A stretch of DNA of 48,803 nt from Chloroflexota bacterium (GTDB lineage: Bacteria; Chloroflexota; Anaerolineae; Promineifilales; Promineifilaceae), in NCBI GenBank assembly GCA_022616275.1, contig JAKEFB010000067.1, positions 1-48,803 on the forward strand, given 5' to 3'. Both the position numbers and the translations under genes were made by a program. The notes beneath the pieces were generated by a model, which saw only the letters and a list, made by a program, of their open reading frames with translations, ran no database searches and was not told where the DNA came from. Below, one piece after another: positions 17,467 through 25,216 of this stretch. Position 1 is the stretch's first letter; every line of letters starts with the position of its first letter.

Positions 17467-18658
17467 AGTTGCTCACATTGCGACGATCGATCTGGCGCTA
17501 CAACATTTACTGCTCAACCAATTAAAGAGCATTCAGCAGGCTGGCTACCTCGTTAGTGGTATTTCTGCGCCAGGACCGGCTGTATCTATTTTGGGTGCGG
17601 CCGGTGTCAACTTTATCCCCATACCCTTCGTGCGTGCCTCCAACCTGACACCAATAGCTGACCTGCGAGCTTTCTGGCAGCTATACCGGATCATGCGTCG
17701 TGAGCGCTTCACGATTGTTCATACCCACACGGCCAAAGCGGACCTCTATGGAACGATGGCTGCCCGCCTGGCCAGGGTCCCGGTGGTCGTCACAACGCTC
17801 CACGGCTTTTACTTTCACGACAACATGCCGGCCCACTGGCGGCGTTTTTACGTGACCCTAGCTAAAACAGGTATGCGCTTCGCCGACGTGGTCCTGTCGC
17901 AAAACCCAGAAGACCTGGAAACAGCCCGCCGGGAAAACGTTTGTCCGCCGGAGAAGATGAAGTTCCTGGGCAACGGCATTGACGTGCGGCGCTTTGACCG
18001 CAGCCGGCTTGGCGAGGAGATGCGGGAACAAAAACGAGCGGAGTTGGGATTGCCGGCCGGCGTTCCGGTGGTCGGTTTTGTTGGCCGGCTGGTGGCCGAC
18101 AAGGGGATCCGGGAGCTGTTCCAGGCGGCGCAAGTGATCCGGCAGCAAATACCCGGCGTCCGGTTCTTGTTTGTGGGCATGATTGATTACGACAAAGAGG
18201 ACGCCATTACCCCGGAGACGGCCGGGGAGTATGGTATCGCCGACATTTCTGTTTTCACCGGCATGCGCCACGATATGCCGGAACTGTACTCCCTCATGGA
18301 CGTGTTTGTGCTGCCGTCTTATCGCGAGGCTTTCCCGCGCTCGGTGATGGAAGCCTCGGCGATGAGCGTGCCGGCGGTAGTGACGAATGTGCGTGGTTGC
18401 CGCACGGCCGTCGAGCAAGGCCGGAATGGCCTGATCGTTCCCCTGGGAGACGTTCCGGCCCTGGCCGAGGCTATCCTGTACCTGTTGAACCACCCAGAGG
18501 AGGCGGCCAGGATGGGCCAGGAGGGCCGGTCCATTGCCTTAAAGCGCTTTGACGAACAAATCGTTTTTGAGATCGTCAAAGCAGAGTATCACCGGCTGCT
18601 GCAAGAAAAAGGACTGGCCGCTCCCCAACGTTCGGCCGTGGCCCAGATGAGTGTATGA
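17459..18658 (+). CDS. Glycosyltransferase family 4 protein
   Basis: A 399-residue GT4 enzyme. IVHTHTAKADLYG (about residue 90) marks the acceptor domain; VGFVGRLVADKGI and YREAFPRSVMEASAM mark the nucleotide-sugar domain with the expected glutamates. It resembles glycosyltransferases that add an early sugar to undecaprenyl-PP glycans, fitting its place just before the initiating sugar-phosphate transferase, with a 4 bp ATGA overlap. Donor unknown. Confidence 0.9.
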   Translation: MVKVAHIATIDLALQHLLLNQLKSIQQAGYLVSGISAPGPAVSILGAAGVNFIPIPFVRASNLTPIADLRAFWQLYRIMRRERFTIVHTHTAKADLYGTMAARLARVPVVVTTLHGFYFHDNMPAHWRRFYVTLAKTGMRFADVVLSQNPEDLETARRENVCPPEKMKFLGNGIDVRRFDRSRLGEEMREQKRAELGLPAGVPVVGFVGRLVADKGIRELFQAAQVIRQQIPGVRFLFVGMIDYDKEDAITPETAGEYGIADISVFTGMRHDMPELYSLMDVFVLPSYREAFPRSVMEASAMSVPAVVTNVRGCRTAVEQGRNGLIVPLGDVPALAEAILYLLNHPEEAARMGQEGRSIALKRFDEQIVFEIVKAEYHRLLQEKGLAAPQRSAVAQMSV

Positions 18659-19395
18659 GCAACGATAGTGAGTTGGCGCTTCAGGAAGCGCACATCGCCG
18701 AAGTGGTTGCCAGGGCCGGAGGAGAACTGCCGTGGCGTCGCAAACGTATCCAACGCCTGCTGAAGCGAGCCCTGGACGTGGCGGTGGCGGTTTTCTTGCT
18801 GCTTTTGCTGTGGCCGGCCATCCTCTTGACCGCGCTCCTGGTCCGGCTAACCAGTCAAGGTCCTGTTTTGCTGGCCCAGACACGGTTAGGGTTGGACGGC
18901 AGCCCCTACAAGATGCTCAAGTTTCGCAGCATGGTGGCCGACCGGCCGGATGGCTCGGCCCAGGGGATGGGGGAGGTGACCGGCTCTGACCCGCGCCTGA
19001 CGCCGATAGGCGGCTGGATGCGGGCCTGGCGGCTGGACGAGCTGCCGCAACTGTTTCACGTCCTGTCCGGCCGGATGAGCCTGGTGGGGCCGCGGCCGGA
19101 TATCCCCCGGAATCTCGACGTTTACACAGCCGAGCAGTTGTTGCGCTTTGCCATGCCGCCAGGGTGTACGGCCTGGACGTTTACGCGGGGGGCGTTTGGC
19201 AACGACTGGCACACACGCCAGAATATTAACGTGGAGTACGTCCGGCAGTGGTCGGTGTGGTTGGACGTTAAGATCCTGGTTGGTTCCCTGCTTGTCTTGG
19301 TGGCCCAGAAGAATACGACGCCTGAGCGCCAGGTTGACCCGCATTTTTCAGAGGGAGGTGAGGGGGTGACAGGGGAAGAGGGGGTGAGGGGGTGA
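18655..19395 (+). CDS. Initiating undecaprenyl-phosphate sugar transferase (WcaJ/PglC type)
   Basis: A 246-residue monotopic phosphoglycosyl transferase (PF02397-type). A basic region is followed by a hydrophobic hairpin (about residues 40-65). The catalytic core contains KMLKFRSMV, RLDELPQLFHV (the Asp-Glu pair) and LVGPRPD. It transfers a sugar-1-phosphate from an NDP-sugar to undecaprenyl phosphate, the first membrane step of glycan assembly. It lacks the large N-terminal membrane domain of WbaP. The last ~15 residues (EGGEGVTGEEG-type) are translated from a G/A-rich low-complexity tract and are probably not functional. Confidence 0.92.
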   Translation: MSNDSELALQEAHIAEVVARAGGELPWRRKRIQRLLKRALDVAVAVFLLLLLWPAILLTALLVRLTSQGPVLLAQTRLGLDGSPYKMLKFRSMVADRPDGSAQGMGEVTGSDPRLTPIGGWMRAWRLDELPQLFHVLSGRMSLVGPRPDIPRNLDVYTAEQLLRFAMPPGCTAWTFTRGAFGNDWHTRQNINVEYVRQWSVWLDVKILVGSLLVLVAQKNTTPERQVDPHFSEGGEGVTGEEGVRG

Positions 19396-19412
19396 CAAGG
19401 TGACAAGGGGAG
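19351..19412 (+). repeat. G/A-rich low-complexity tract overlapping the end of a gene
   Basis: Imperfect repeats of GAGGGGGTGACAAGG-like units run from inside the 3' end of the sugar transferase gene through its stop (19393-19395) into the gap. The composition resembles the tract at 13534-13600. Confidence 0.65.
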
Positions 19413-19434
19413 TGTGCTGAGTGAGTATAAGATT

Positions 19435-20010
19435 ATGAGCGATCAAGCAGGGTGGGGTATTCGGGGGCAAAATGTTTGTTTGCGGGCGATTTGCCGGGAT
19501 GACCTGGAGAGCCTGCGGCGGTTTGTGAACGACCCGGAAGTGATGCAGTACTCAAACGTTTTCCAACCGATTAATGACTACCAACAGGAAAAATGGTTTG
19601 AGCAGATTAGCAGCGCGACGGATAGCGTCTGGTTTGCCATTGACGACGTTCGGCGCGAGGAGCCGCAGTTGATCGGGACGTGCTGCCTGGTGGGCATTGA
19701 TTGGGTGGGCCGGGCGGCCGAACTCAGGATTCGCATTGGCGATCGGGAAGCCTGGGGACAGCGGCTGGGCAGCGAAGCCTGCCACCACCTGATTACCTAT
19801 GGGTTCCAGGACCTGAACCTGGAGCGGATCTGGCTGCGGGTCTTTGCTTCTAACGCCCGGGCCATTCGGATGTACGAAGGGCTTGGATTCCAGGTAGAGG
19901 GCCGGCTGCGGCGAACTATCACTATCAAAGGGGTGGCTGAAGACCTGATCTTGATGGGCCTGTTGCGGATGGAGTGGGAGAGTGGGGCGGCCGGCGAGGG
20001 CCGGCCGTGA
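19435..20010 (+). CDS. GNAT-family N-acetyltransferase (RimJ/RimL-like)
   Basis: A ~191-residue GNAT acyltransferase. LRAICRDDLESL is at the N-terminus, and the acetyl-CoA region is followed by RIWLRVFASNARAIRMYE and LGFQVEGRLRR, typical of the RimL/PseH branch. In a glycan locus it would N-acylate an amino sugar nucleotide made by an aminotransferase, but protein acetylation is possible. The ATG at 19435 is preferred; a GTG at 19414 is in frame but has its purine run only 1 bp away. It ends in a 4 bp GTGA overlap with the WbqC gene. Confidence 0.82.
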   Translation: MSDQAGWGIRGQNVCLRAICRDDLESLRRFVNDPEVMQYSNVFQPINDYQQEKWFEQISSATDSVWFAIDDVRREEPQLIGTCCLVGIDWVGRAAELRIRIGDREAWGQRLGSEACHHLITYGFQDLNLERIWLRVFASNARAIRMYEGLGFQVEGRLRRTITIKGVAEDLILMGLLRMEWESGAAGEGRP

Positions 20011-20687
20011 CGGTCGTGGCCATCCACCAGCCGCAATATTTGCCGTACCTGGGCTTCTTTCACAAACTCCTGGGCTGCGACGTTTTTGTCGCCCTGGACG
20101 ACGTCCAGTTTCAGAAGAACGGCTTGCAGAACCGCAACAAGATCAAGACCGGCCAGGGCTGGCAATGGTTGACCGTGCCGGTATTGCACAACTTTGGCCA
20201 GCTTATCAACGAAGTCGAGGTTGACCCAAAGGTTCCCTGGGCGCGTAAACATTGGCAGGCGCTGCTTTCTAACTATTCCAGAGCGCCTTTTTTTGAAACC
20301 TTTGGTCCCGGCTTGAAGGCGATCCTGGACGAAGAAATAAACAGCCTGTGCCGGCTGAATATGCGCCTGGTCGAGTGGGTGACGGAATTGTTAGGCATCA
20401 GAACGCCTATTCTCTATTCGTCGGTGCTAGGGGTCGCCGGGGGGCAGACGGAACGGCTGATCCGTATCTGCCGTAAGGTAGGCGCTGATTGTTATCTCTC
20501 CGGGCCAGGCGGCCGGGAGTACATGGATCTGTCACTTTTTGCGGCGGCGGGCATTGGCGTCAGATGGCAGGAGTTCTCTGCACCCACCTACGAGCAACAG
20601 TTTGCGACGGCCGGCTTTGTGCCTAACCTATCCATTGTGGATGCGCTTTTTAATTGCGGGGAAGTGACGAGGAAACTCCTGGAATAA
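20007..20687 (+). CDS. WbqC-family protein
   Basis: A ~226-residue protein of the WbqC family, known from O-antigen and capsule loci but without an established reaction. Family features are AIHQPQYLPYLGFFHK at the start, DDVQFQKNGLQNRNKIK and SGPGGREYMD. The frame is open upstream, but the GTG at 20007 begins exactly at the conserved N-terminus and has GAGGG 6 bp before it. Coupled to the GNAT gene before it and 4 bp from the PIG-L gene after it, so a shared role in modifying an amino sugar is a reasonable inference. Confidence 0.88.
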   Translation: MTVVAIHQPQYLPYLGFFHKLLGCDVFVALDDVQFQKNGLQNRNKIKTGQGWQWLTVPVLHNFGQLINEVEVDPKVPWARKHWQALLSNYSRAPFFETFGPGLKAILDEEINSLCRLNMRLVEWVTELLGIRTPILYSSVLGVAGGQTERLIRICRKVGADCYLSGPGGREYMDLSLFAAAGIGVRWQEFSAPTYEQQFATAGFVPNLSIVDALFNCGEVTRKLLE

Positions 20688-20691
20688 AAAA

Positions 20692-21360
20692 ATGAAGCGA
20701 GTATTAGTCATTGCGGCCCATCCTGACGACGAGGTGTTGGGTTGCGGAGGTGTTATCGCTCGCCACAATGATCGGGGAGACCTGGTGCAGGTTCTTATTG
20801 TAACCCGTGGAGATTCCCAACTTTTTCCACCTGAACAGGTTGCTACCTTGCACCGGGAACTGCACGCAGCCCACCAGGTATTGGGTGTTTCGGAAGCTCA
20901 TTTTCTAGATTTTCCTGCTCCCCGTTTGGACAGCTTGCCTGGCTATAAAGTGGCTGAAGCCATACGCCAGGTTATCTTCTCATTCCGGCCAGAGATCATT
21001 TATCTACCACACCGGGGCGATATTCACGTTGATCACCAGGTGGTTTACCAGGCGACGTTGATAGCGTCACGCCCCATTCACAATTGCCCAGTTCGCACCC
21101 TGCTCTGTTACGAAACATTATCAGAAACAGAATGGGCTGCCCCTATGGGCGATACTACATTCATCCCCACAGTTTTTATAGATATTACCAAATACCTAGA
21201 TCATAAACTTGGGGCAATGGCCTGCTACCGGAGCCAAGTAAAAGAACCACCTCATCCCCGCTCTTTGCAGGCGATTGAAGCCCTAGCTCGGCTGCGCGGC
21301 TTTACCGTCGGCCTGCTGGCGGCCGAGGCCTTTATGTTAGTACGGCAAACGATTGAATAA
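20692..21360 (+). CDS. PIG-L/LmbE-family deacetylase
   Basis: A 222-residue zinc-dependent N-deacetylase. The metal site AHPDDEVLGCGG is at residues ~10-21 and the second motif HRGDIHVDH near residue 110 supplies further ligands. Relatives remove the acetyl group from N-acetylglucosamine-type sugars in GPI, mycothiol, bacillithiol and antibiotic pathways. Here it would expose a free amine on a locus sugar, perhaps for re-acylation by the GNAT or ATP-grasp products. It is followed by a 40 bp gap. From here to about 23.9 kb the DNA is more AT-rich. Confidence 0.92.
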   Translation: MKRVLVIAAHPDDEVLGCGGVIARHNDRGDLVQVLIVTRGDSQLFPPEQVATLHRELHAAHQVLGVSEAHFLDFPAPRLDSLPGYKVAEAIRQVIFSFRPEIIYLPHRGDIHVDHQVVYQATLIASRPIHNCPVRTLLCYETLSETEWAAPMGDTTFIPTVFIDITKYLDHKLGAMACYRSQVKEPPHPRSLQAIEALARLRGFTVGLLAAEAFMLVRQTIE

Positions 21361-21400
21361 ACCCAATCACCACATACATTGCTCTTGAGAAAAAAGCTTT

Positions 21401-22195
21401 ATGAAGGGTGCTGCACTTTCACCGCTCGGTAAACTCCTCCGTAGGCCATGGTACTGGTTTTGGCATTTTTTGGCCAAATTTTTCTTTCAGGGGCGTTCTT
21501 ACACGATTCACGTTCCCTTTGGTGATAGAGTTTTCACCCCCTGGTTTGATCTGGACTCCTCGTCCAATTTTGCTCAAATAATCCGAATTGTTCAGGCTAA
21601 TGGCCCTCTAGTAGTATCTCCTGACCGGTGTTACCTTCTGTACCAGTTGGCTTGCCAGGCGGCCCATCTCCCAGGCGATATGGCAGAATGCGGTGTTTTT
21701 ACGGGGGGAACAGCTCAGATCCTGGCCGAGGTTTTAACACGACACCATTCTTCTGCCCGATTGCACCTTTTTGATACATTTAGCGGCATGCCTGACACAG
21801 CCCTCCCTGAACGGGACTATCATTCGCCAGGTGATTTCTCAGGTACTTCGTTAGAGTTTGTCAGGAATCGTCTGCGGGCATATGCTTCGTCTTGTGAGTT
21901 TCATCCGGGTTTCATGCCTGATACGTTCTCTGAAGTAGTGAACGTCCCTCAATATTCCTTTGTCCATATAGATGTAGACATTTATCTTTCTGTGTTAGCC
22001 TGCTGCGAATGGTTCTGGCCCCGGCTTGTGCCGGGAGGCGTCATGGTTTTTGACGATTATGGGTTTTACTCTTATCGCCACGCAGCCAAGGCGGGTGTTG
22101 ATGAGTTTTTTGCCGATAAAATCGAGCAATCCCTTGTATTGCCAACGGGTCAGGCCCTGGTCATCAAGTCTTTTAGTGACAACTCAGAGAAGTAA
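21401..22195 (+). CDS. TylF/MycF-family O-methyltransferase
   Basis: A 264-residue SAM-dependent methyltransferase of the macrocin O-methyltransferase type. AECGVFTGGTAQILAEVL forms the SAM-binding region, LFDTFSGMPD follows it, and IDVDIYLSVLACCEWFWPRL and MVFDDYGF carry the metal-binding acidic residues. The family methylates sugar hydroxyls in macrolides and surface glycans, so it may cap or decorate a sugar residue here. A basic, aromatic N-terminal stretch (residues 8-30) could touch the membrane. Confidence 0.9.
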   Translation: MKGAALSPLGKLLRRPWYWFWHFLAKFFFQGRSYTIHVPFGDRVFTPWFDLDSSSNFAQIIRIVQANGPLVVSPDRCYLLYQLACQAAHLPGDMAECGVFTGGTAQILAEVLTRHHSSARLHLFDTFSGMPDTALPERDYHSPGDFSGTSLEFVRNRLRAYASSCEFHPGFMPDTFSEVVNVPQYSFVHIDVDIYLSVLACCEWFWPRLVPGGVMVFDDYGFYSYRHAAKAGVDEFFADKIEQSLVLPTGQALVIKSFSDNSEK

Positions 22196-22208
22196 CCGTC
22201 GAGCCATA

Positions 22209-23213
22209 ATGTCCAAACAGAGACTTAACGTACTCTTTACCTGCGCTGGGCGTAAGGTTTCCCTGGTGCAGGCATTTCGCGAGGCTTTTAATCACCTAGG
22301 CATTAAGACAACATTCGTGGGCGCGGATGCTTCACCCCTGTCGGCGGTCTTGCATATATGTGACTACCATTATGTGATACCGTCAGTTCACGACCCATCT
22401 TACATTCCAACGCTGCTTTCTATTTGCAGGGAGTATGAGATTAGTCTGATCATGCCTTTGATTGACGCTGATTTATTAATCCTGGCCGAGCACCAGGAAC
22501 TTTTTTCTGAAGCTGGTATTCTGACTCTCATTTCTTCATTACCGGTAGTGCAAATCTGTCGCGACAAGCGGTTAACAGCCCAGTTTTTTACCGAGCATGA
22601 TATTCCCACAGTTCGCACCCTAGCTCTGGATGATCTAGCCCCAGGCCGGGCAACCTATCCCCTGTTTATCAAGCCGGCTGTCGGCAGCGGCAGTATCAAA
22701 AGTTTTAAGATTAACAACGCTGAGGAACTAGCCTTTTTCTTGCGTTACGTACCAGTCCCTATCGTTCAAGAATACGCCCGGGGTCAGGAGTACACCGTTG
22801 ACGTCCTGATGGATTTGAACGGCCGTGTCTTGAACGCAGTACCGCGTCGCCGACTTGAAGTGCGGGCTGGCGAGATTAGCAAGGGCGTTACAGTGAAGGA
22901 TTGGCGGATTATTGAGGCTGTTGTTAGTCTGTTGGAAAAACTTGGTGCCATTGGCCCGGTTACCGTGCAATGTTTTGTCAGTGACGAAGGGATTCAATTT
23001 ACGGAAATAAATCCAAGAGTTGGGGGTGGTTTGCCTTTGTCTATTGCTGCAGGAGCCGATTATCCGACCCAAATTGTCCGTATGACCCTTGGCGAATCAG
23101 TTGAGCCTTGTATCGGTAATTTCATTGATGACTTTTATATGTTCCGCTACGAAGAAGCCGTTTATGTGCCGGGGGAGGCAGTCTATCGTGTGCCCGTACG
23201 CTGTTCTGTTTGA
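22209..23213 (+). CDS. ATP-grasp protein (carbamoyl-phosphate synthase-like)
   Basis: A 334-residue ATP-grasp ligase. The N-terminal domain (FTCAGRKVSLVQAF) precedes the ATP-binding region FIKPAVGSGSIKSF and IVQEYARGQEYTVDV; the metal-binding end is FTEINPRVGGGLPLS. Such enzymes activate a carboxylate as acyl-phosphate and join it to an amine or thiol. The frame is open further upstream, but the ATG at 22209 fits the family N-terminus and follows the methyltransferase by 13 bp. It overlaps the HAD gene by 26 bp. The inferred role is amide-linked decoration of a sugar, perhaps of the amine exposed by the PIG-L enzyme; the substrate is unknown. Confidence 0.85.
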   Translation: MSKQRLNVLFTCAGRKVSLVQAFREAFNHLGIKTTFVGADASPLSAVLHICDYHYVIPSVHDPSYIPTLLSICREYEISLIMPLIDADLLILAEHQELFSEAGILTLISSLPVVQICRDKRLTAQFFTEHDIPTVRTLALDDLAPGRATYPLFIKPAVGSGSIKSFKINNAEELAFFLRYVPVPIVQEYARGQEYTVDVLMDLNGRVLNAVPRRRLEVRAGEISKGVTVKDWRIIEAVVSLLEKLGAIGPVTVQCFVSDEGIQFTEINPRVGGGLPLSIAAGADYPTQIVRMTLGESVEPCIGNFIDDFYMFRYEEAVYVPGEAVYRVPVRCSV

Positions 23214-23898
23214 TTTAGATGATACGCTTTATCCGGAACGATCATACGTTCATAGTGGATTTCGTGCTGTAGCACATTACTTAGGGGAAGTTTACCAGGT
23301 AAATGTTGTAGATGCTTATCAACGGTTGTGCGAATCCTTTGAACATGGTGAACGGGGCGAGAATTTTAATGTACTTTTGCGACATTTAGGTATTCCTGTC
23401 CAGGTAGAACTGATACGGCATTTGGTAGAAGTTTACCGAACCCACGAGCCGGAATTAAAGCTCTATCCTGACGCTGAACGGGTCCTTACTCTTTTACGTC
23501 CCGGGTTCCGCCTGGGATTGCTTACGGACGGTTACCGGGCTGTCCAGCGTCTGAAGGTAAGGGCACTGCATTTAGTGCAAAGGTTTGATGCAATTGTCTA
23601 TACTGATGCCTGGGGACGGGAACACTGGAAGCCGTCCATTATGCCTTTTGAAAGTTTGCTGGAGCGATTGGAGGTAGCACCACATAGAACTGTCTACGTA
23701 GGTGACAACCCCCGTAAGGACTTCAAAGGCCCTCGTCAGATGGGTATGGCTACGGTACGGGTGGTAAGACCGGCGACAGAGCATAGCGGACTGCTCCCAG
23801 AGTCTGGCTATGAGGCAGATTTCGAAGTTAACACCCTGGATTTGTTACCATTGCTTTTGAGAGAGATTTTTCCCAATAAGGAGAAGATTTTTATATGA
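23188..23898 (+). CDS. HAD-superfamily hydrolase
   Basis: A ~236-residue HAD phosphatase. Motif I is FDLDDTLYP with both aspartates, LLTDG is motif II, the lysine is in HWKPS, and VGDNPRKDFKG is motif IV. The frame is open upstream but overlaps the ATP-grasp gene, so the GTG at 23188, with GGGGGAGG 9 bp before it, is the chosen start. Pairs of ATP-grasp and HAD genes recur in glycan loci; the HAD product may remove a phosphate from a sugar or acyl intermediate. It overlaps the next gene by 4 bp. Confidence 0.87.
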   Translation: MCPYAVLFDLDDTLYPERSYVHSGFRAVAHYLGEVYQVNVVDAYQRLCESFEHGERGENFNVLLRHLGIPVQVELIRHLVEVYRTHEPELKLYPDAERVLTLLRPGFRLGLLTDGYRAVQRLKVRALHLVQRFDAIVYTDAWGREHWKPSIMPFESLLERLEVAPHRTVYVGDNPRKDFKGPRQMGMATVRVVRPATEHSGLLPESGYEADFEVNTLDLLPLLLREIFPNKEKIFI

Positions 23899-25079
23899 GT
23901 AGTAATATCCCGGCAGTTTTGGGAGGAAAACCTACATTTGACCAAATGATTTCTATTGTCCGTCCAGTTCTGCCTAGTTTTGACCATCTGAAACTGGAAG
24001 TAAGTGGTATCTTAAATGGTGGCATGGTAACCAAAGGCCGCCACTTGCGGGCGTTTGAGGACGCTGTGGCCCAACACTTGAAGATAAAACACGCCATCGC
24101 CGTTTCCAGTTGCACCACCGGGTTGATGTTAACTTACCAGGGACTGGGATTGGCCGGCGATGTGGTCGTGCCCAGTTTTACCTTTATGGCCACGGTGAGC
24201 GCCCTGGTCTGGGCCGGCCTGCGGCCGGTGTACGCCGACGTAGACCGGGGGACGACGAACCTGGACCCGGCCGCGGCCGAGGCGGCTATTACCCCTCAGA
24301 CCAGCGCCATCGTCGCCGTACACAACTTTGGCAACCCGGCCGACATTGAGGCCTTGCAGGCGGTGGCCAACCGGCACGGCCTAAAGCTCATTTTTGACGC
24401 AGCTCACGGTTTTGGCGCTCTTTATCGGGGGCGGCCTGTTGGCGCCCAGGGAGATGCTCACGTCTATAGCCTCAGCCCGACGAAGCTGTTGATCACCGGC
24501 GAGGGGGGCATTGTGGCGACCAACGAGGACGAGCTGGCGGAGCGGGTACGTATCGGCCGGGAGTATGGCAACGACGGCCACTACGACAGCGTGTTTGCCG
24601 GATTTAACGCCCGGATGCCGGAATTTAATGCCCTGCTTGGGTTGCATAGCTTGAAGATGCTGGAAGATGCGGCCTGCCGCCGGAATGAAGTGGTTGACAT
24701 CTATCACGAACAACTGGGCCGTTTGCCGGGTATTGGTTTCCAGGTGGTGAAGAATGGCAATCGCTGTTCCTATAAGGATTTTTCCATCACTATGGAGCCG
24801 GAGGCTTTTGGGTTAAATCGGGATGAACTGGCCCAGGCCTTGGCGGCCGAGAATATAGACACGCGCAAATATTACCAACCGCCGGTTCACCGCCAGACAG
24901 CTTACGCGCATTACACGAATGGCCAACCATTGCCGGAAACGGAATGGCTGTCAAATCACAGCCTGAGTTTGCCAATCTGGTCGCATATGAGCGACGAGGT
25001 GGCCCTGGGTATTTGTGCGACCGTAAGCCGCATTCACGAACATTGCCGGGCCGTTCAAAAGGCTCTGGTCACCGCGTGA
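23895..25079 (+). CDS. DegT/DnrJ/EryC1/StrS-family aminotransferase
   Basis: A 394-residue PLP-dependent sugar aminotransferase. SPTKLLITGEGG carries the PLP-linking lysine (K197) and IFDAAHGFGA the cofactor aspartate (D168). It would transaminate a keto-sugar nucleotide; the Gfo/Idh/MocA oxidoreductase at 13629 is a possible source of the keto group, and the GNAT product could acylate the amine. It is distinct from LegC in sequence. The ATG lies in the stop of the HAD gene (ATGA). A 137 bp gap follows. Confidence 0.9.
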   Translation: MSSNIPAVLGGKPTFDQMISIVRPVLPSFDHLKLEVSGILNGGMVTKGRHLRAFEDAVAQHLKIKHAIAVSSCTTGLMLTYQGLGLAGDVVVPSFTFMATVSALVWAGLRPVYADVDRGTTNLDPAAAEAAITPQTSAIVAVHNFGNPADIEALQAVANRHGLKLIFDAAHGFGALYRGRPVGAQGDAHVYSLSPTKLLITGEGGIVATNEDELAERVRIGREYGNDGHYDSVFAGFNARMPEFNALLGLHSLKMLEDAACRRNEVVDIYHEQLGRLPGIGFQVVKNGNRCSYKDFSITMEPEAFGLNRDELAQALAAENIDTRKYYQPPVHRQTAYAHYTNGQPLPETEWLSNHSLSLPIWSHMSDEVALGICATVSRIHEHCRAVQKALVTA

Positions 25080-25216
25080 GCGCATCGGTGGTCACGTTCT
25101 GGTCACGGTTAGTGTTTACCATAATTGACAGGGTTGACGAGTTCACACCTGCCTACTAAGGACAGACGCTAGAGTAACCTGAGCGGTTCTGTGTGCCAGG
25201 GCAATGAGGGAATAAG

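Noticed and set aside
25125-25159. TTGACA in the 137 bp gap before the TM-SDR gene as a promoter
   Set aside because: No -10 hexamer at 16-18 bp; the nearest candidate, TACTAA, is 23 bp away.
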